NCBI GenBank assembly: GCA_016281925.1
Contig: JAEEJP010000010.1
Span: forward strand, 1 to 64,000
Source of the DNA: Methanomassiliicoccaceae archaeon
GTDB lineage: Archaea; Thermoplasmatota; Thermoplasmata; Methanomassiliicoccales; Methanomethylophilaceae
Length of the DNA stretch: 64,000 nucleotides
Reading direction: 5' to 3'
The notes below the pieces were generated by a model. It saw only the letters and a program-made list of their open reading frames with translations. It did not search any database and was not told the DNA's origin. The position numbers and the translations under genes are program-made. Below, piece by piece: positions 61,365 to 64,000 of the stretch. Position 1 is the stretch's first letter; the number at the start of each line of letters is the position of its first letter.

Positions 61365-62591
61365 TCAGAATGTTCTGACCTTTCCGTCGATGATCATGTC
61401 GGAGACTTTGTCCACGTTGTCGAGCCAGTACTCCGCGACGGATTCCGCATCGGATTTCCATGCGGACAGGTGGGGGTCGCTTTCCGCGTTGGGCAGGACG
61501 ATCTGGACGGAAGCGTTGAGAGGCTCGGAAACGGGCTTCCCGATCTGGGAAAGGAGCCTGACCCTGATCTCGGCCTCGTTGGTTACTTTCTCGGCGATCT
61601 CGTCCGCGATGATCTTCGACATGACGTTGTAGATCTTTCCGATGTGGGTGATCGGGTTCTTTCCGGAGGTGGCCTCCATGGACATCGGCCTGTAAGGCGT
61701 GATGAGCCCGTTGCACCTGTTGCCCCTTCCGACGGATCCGTCGTCTCCCATCTCCTGGGAAAGCCCGGTGCAGGTCAGATAATAGTTCCCGCGGGCGTAA
61801 TCGTCGCCGGTGTTGATCTCGAGCTTGTAATTGATGTCTTCGCCGCCTATGATCTTGAGGGCGTTGTCGGTGACGCAGTCATACATCTGCTCGATTGCGG
61901 ACTTGTAATGGTCAGCATCGGGGATATATTTGTCCACCATGGCGCAGGCGATGGTCATCGTGACCTCGTTTCCGACCCTGGAGCACATGACTTTGACGTC
62001 CTGGCCGGTCTCGGGGAGCTTCTTCTTCATCTTTCCGTTGATGAACTCCTCGGTCTGGAGGGTCAGCCTGTCGGTGACGGAATAAGGCGCGTACCCGACT
62101 CCGAATGATGTGTCGTTGGCGAGGGTCTTTCCCGCGCTGTAGATCCCGGTAAGGTCGTCGGATCCCATGCCAAGCTTGGCGTCGAGGATCACCTGGGAAT
62201 CGACGTCGAGGTTGGGGAAAGTCTTCTGGAGATAATCGTGGGCGGCCTTGAGGGCGGTGGGCTTGCAGGGAAGGTCCTTGCGGCTCGCGCCTTCTCCGGC
62301 ATAGGTAGTCGCGCGACCCACGAGAAGGATGTAGACGGGGTCGATGATGTATCCTCCGCCGAACTTGGGGGCCGCCTCTCCCGCGGCGATCTGGGTCTCA
62401 TCGGTGTTGTGGTGCAGAACGTGCCCGAATTCCTTCCTGTACATCCTGCAGAGGGCTTTGCTGACCTCTTCTGCCAGGGCATCGGAAACGCTGTCCGGAT
62501 GCCCGATCCCTTTTCTCTCGACAATCTCGATTTTCTTCATCGGCGTAGGGATCTCATTGAGCCCTTCTGCGTGGATATTCTTCGAAGTCAT
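61365..62591 (-). CDS. metK: S-adenosylmethionine synthetase, archaeal type
   Basis: The 408-residue enzyme makes SAM from methionine and ATP. It belongs to the archaeal branch, recognised by IEIVERKGIGHPDSVSDALA, HHNTDETQIAAGEAAPKFGG, GMGSDDLTGIYSAGKTLAND, GRGNRCNGLITPYRPMSMEA and GKNPITHIGKIYN. The ATG at 62591 is chosen over 62600. SAM is needed for the radical SAM enzyme and for methyl transfer. The gene is divergent from the XRE-CBS regulator. Confidence 0.96.
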   Translation of the reverse strand: MTSKNIHAEGLNEIPTPMKKIEIVERKGIGHPDSVSDALAEEVSKALCRMYRKEFGHVLHHNTDETQIAAGEAAPKFGGGYIIDPVYILLVGRATTYAGEGASRKDLPCKPTALKAAHDYLQKTFPNLDVDSQVILDAKLGMGSDDLTGIYSAGKTLANDTSFGVGYAPYSVTDRLTLQTEEFINGKMKKKLPETGQDVKVMCSRVGNEVTMTIACAMVDKYIPDADHYKSAIEQMYDCVTDNALKIIGGEDINYKLEINTGDDYARGNYYLTCTGLSQEMGDDGSVGRGNRCNGLITPYRPMSMEATSGKNPITHIGKIYNVMSKIIADEIAEKVTNEAEIRVRLLSQIGKPVSEPLNASVQIVLPNAESDPHLSAWKSDAESVAEYWLDNVDKVSDMIIDGKVRTF

Positions 62592-62691
62592 TGGAAACAA
62601 TCCCTTTCTGAGTTTAGGAATAGAAAATAGTCGTCATAGATAAACAATACGGAAGACAATATTCAAATAAGAATATAATAATTACATATGC

Positions 62692-63255
62692 ATGAAATTC
62701 CCGCCGGCAACGGACATCCGCAGGATCAGGAAAAACTTGGATGTCACACAGATGCGCCTTTCAGAGCTGTCAGGCGTGAGCCAAAGCACCATCGCCAAAA
62801 TAGAGCAGGGCAAAATCTCGGCCAGCTATGCCACCGTGGTGAAGCTGTTCGAGACGCTGGATGAGATCAGGGAATCCGGGAGGAAGGATCCCACCGCGAT
62901 CGAGGTGGCATCCAAGGGCGTCATGAGCGTCCAGAGCACTGAAAGCATCATGAACGTCTCCGAGATGCTCAAAATGACCGGCTATTCCCAGCTTCCGGTC
63001 ATGGAGGGGGAGATCCCGGTGGGAAGCATATCCGAAAGGGATATCTTCGACGCAATGAGGCAGAGCCATTCCGCGGATCAGATGAAATCAACCAGCATAT
63101 CGAAGATCATGAAGGAATCCTATCCCATAGTCTCCGACAACGCCCCGATGTCGTCCGTGACGATGCTCATGACAGACAGCAACGCTGTCCTCGTAGCCAA
63201 AAAGGGGAAGATAGTCGGCATCATAACCAACGCCGACATGCTCAAGCTGATCTGA
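62692..63255 (+). CDS. XRE-family regulator with two CBS domains
   Basis: Residues 8-60 form a helix-turn-helix (DVTQMRLSELSGVSQSTIAK, IEQGKISASYATVVKLFETL). Residues 70-187 form a CBS pair (VMSVQSTESIMNVSEMLKMT, IMKESYPIVSDNAPMSSVTM). CBS pairs bind adenosyl compounds such as AMP, ATP or SAM, so the position next to metK suggests SAM or methionine sensing, though this is inference. The start follows an AT-rich promoter (62655-62690). It overlaps the tail of the convergent RNase Z frame. Confidence 0.9.
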   Translation: MKFPPATDIRRIRKNLDVTQMRLSELSGVSQSTIAKIEQGKISASYATVVKLFETLDEIRESGRKDPTAIEVASKGVMSVQSTESIMNVSEMLKMTGYSQLPVMEGEIPVGSISERDIFDAMRQSHSADQMKSTSISKIMKESYPIVSDNAPMSSVTMLMTDSNAVLVAKKGKIVGIITNADMLKLI

Positions 63256-64000
63256 TCGCTGGCTTCCGATAGCTCTGACCGAACGGCGGGTTATCTCGTA
63301 ATAACCGAAGTCCTCGGCCAGAACCGTCTCCGGGAAGGCCGCCTTGGCCTCCTCCAGAACGGCATCCCTGCAATCGTCGTAGCGGTTGCTGATGTGAGTG
63401 AGGAACAGGCAGCGCACGCCCGCTTTCCTGGCGGTCTCCGCGGCCTGAAGCGCAGTGGAATGCAGATGGCTCTCCGCCAGGGGCTCCTCCGATGACGAAT
63501 ACGTGGATTCGTGTATGAGGGCGTCGGCGCCTTTCACGGCTTCGGCTATCGCAGGGACGGATCTCGTGTCGCCGGTGTACGCGACGCGGACGCCTTTCCT
63601 GACGGGGCCGACCACCTGCTCGGGACGCACGCCTCCGACGGTCTCGCCTCTTTTCAGGCGGGCCATGTCAGGGCCGTCCTTTATCCCCAGGGACAGCGCC
63701 TTCTCCCTATTCAGCTTCCCCGGGACGTCGGGCTCGGACACGATGAAGCCGACCGATGGAAGGCCGTGGTCCGTCCCGAAAACCGTTATCCTCATCCTGC
63801 AGACCGAGAATTCGCTGCCATGGCCGACCTCGACGACTTCCACAGGATATTCCGTCTCGCCTTCGGTGGCGTCCATGATCGCCTTCAGAGGGGCGGCGAA
63901 CCCTTCCGGGCCGTATACGGCGAGCGGCTCCTTCCTTCCCAGAAGCCCCATCGTCTGGAGCAGCCCGGGAAGGCCGAGGATGTGGTCGCCGTGCGCGTGC
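63088..64000 (-). CDS. rnz: ribonuclease Z, 5' end beyond the window
   Basis: RNase Z trims tRNA 3' ends. The window holds the C-terminal part of a metallo-beta-lactamase fold: HGDHILGLPGL at the right edge (metal ligands), GPVRKGVRVAYTGDTRSVPA, LIHESTYSSSEEPLAESHLH and CLFLTHISNRY. Family-typical sequence ends near VLAEDFGYYEITRR (about 63290); the frame then runs on for about 65 codons antisense to the XRE-CBS gene before a stop at 63088. The true start lies to the right of 64000. Confidence 0.9.
   Translation of the reverse strand, partial: HAHGDHILGLPGLLQTMGLLGRKEPLAVYGPEGFAAPLKAIMDATEGETEYPVEVVEVGHGSEFSVCRMRITVFGTDHGLPSVGFIVSEPDVPGKLNREKALSLGIKDGPDMARLKRGETVGGVRPEQVVGPVRKGVRVAYTGDTRSVPAIAEAVKGADALIHESTYSSSEEPLAESHLHSTALQAAETARKAGVRCLFLTHISNRYDDCRDAVLEEAKAAFPETVLAEDFGYYEITRRSVRAIGSQRSDQLEHVGVGYDADYLPLFGYEDSVAVCHEHRHGRHRGVVGDYGIGFLHDLRYAG

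Noticed and set aside
62605-62640. Copy of the sulfur operator motif before metK
   Set aside because: Only a 9-nt GAAAATAGT core is shared; the palindromic TTTCCTATATGAAA part is absent.
1-64000. CRISPR arrays, insertion sequences, rRNA or tRNA genes
   Set aside because: No regularly spaced repeats, transposase motifs, or cloverleaf/rRNA segments were recognised on reading both strands; a covariance-model scan would be needed to exclude small RNAs.

Overview
The window reads as a chromosomal segment of a GC-rich methanogenic archaeon, most likely a gut-type member of Methanomassiliicoccales (Methanomethylophilaceae-like). Supports: ribosomal protein L40e, archaeal type S-adenosylmethionine synthetase, archaeal topoisomerase I with zinc fingers, archaeal TATA-like promoters, NikR and hydrogenase maturation genes, a nitrogenase-like gene set, and BspA-like surface proteins. 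Stop codons are overwhelmingly TGA, some TAA; TAG is almost never a terminal stop, and two frames continue as plausible protein past an in-frame TAG. That fits a lineage that decodes UAG as pyrrolysine, but no pyl gene lies in this window, so the assignment is inference. No rRNA, tRNA, CRISPR array or transposase was recognised.

Layout. 1-9.4 kb: a DUF4143-type ATPase gene flanked by 39-bp near-identical direct repeats; a short operon for a cysteine-containing ACGS-repeat peptide, its radical SAM/SPASM partner and a dehydrogenase, with a divergent TetR-type regulator; a stand-alone asparagine-synthase-like PP-loop protein; a cysteine hydrolase; small unknowns; MntP; a DUF1848 protein. 9.4-17 kb: two tandem, related BspA-like surface proteins and a Sel1-repeat protein interrupted by an in-frame UAG. 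17-24.7 kb: ogt, then a long leftward gene run (asnB-like, ATP-grasp ligase, folC-like, nth, hypA, hypD, unknown) diverging from nikR, whose 3' end collides with a second UAG-containing gene. 24.7-33 kb: topA and a sulfur block (metY / metB-cysK-rrf2 / thiI) with a shared operator-like sequence. 33.7-37.1 kb: a FecCD-type ABC importer whose binding protein carries a frameshift. 37.4-45.2 kb: an arylsulfotransferase-like protein, a third LRR surface protein with a frameshift in its leader, and an EamA transporter plus a paired ABC exporter.

45.5-56.8 kb is the most unusual region: a flavodoxin, then an 11-kb rightward operon with a single-chain NifH-NifD fusion, a second NifD/K-like subunit, two FecCD-type permeases, a 1242-residue multidomain binding protein and an ABC ATPase. 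DtxR/IdeR-like inverted repeats lie in front of the flavodoxin and of the fusion gene. The inference is an iron-responsive system that imports a chelate or tetrapyrrole-like compound and reduces it with a nitrogenase-like enzyme.

57-64 kb is housekeeping: enolase behind a response regulator, a DUF4443 regulator / TIM-barrel / L40e run, metK, an XRE-CBS regulator, and the 3' part of RNase Z running off the right edge.
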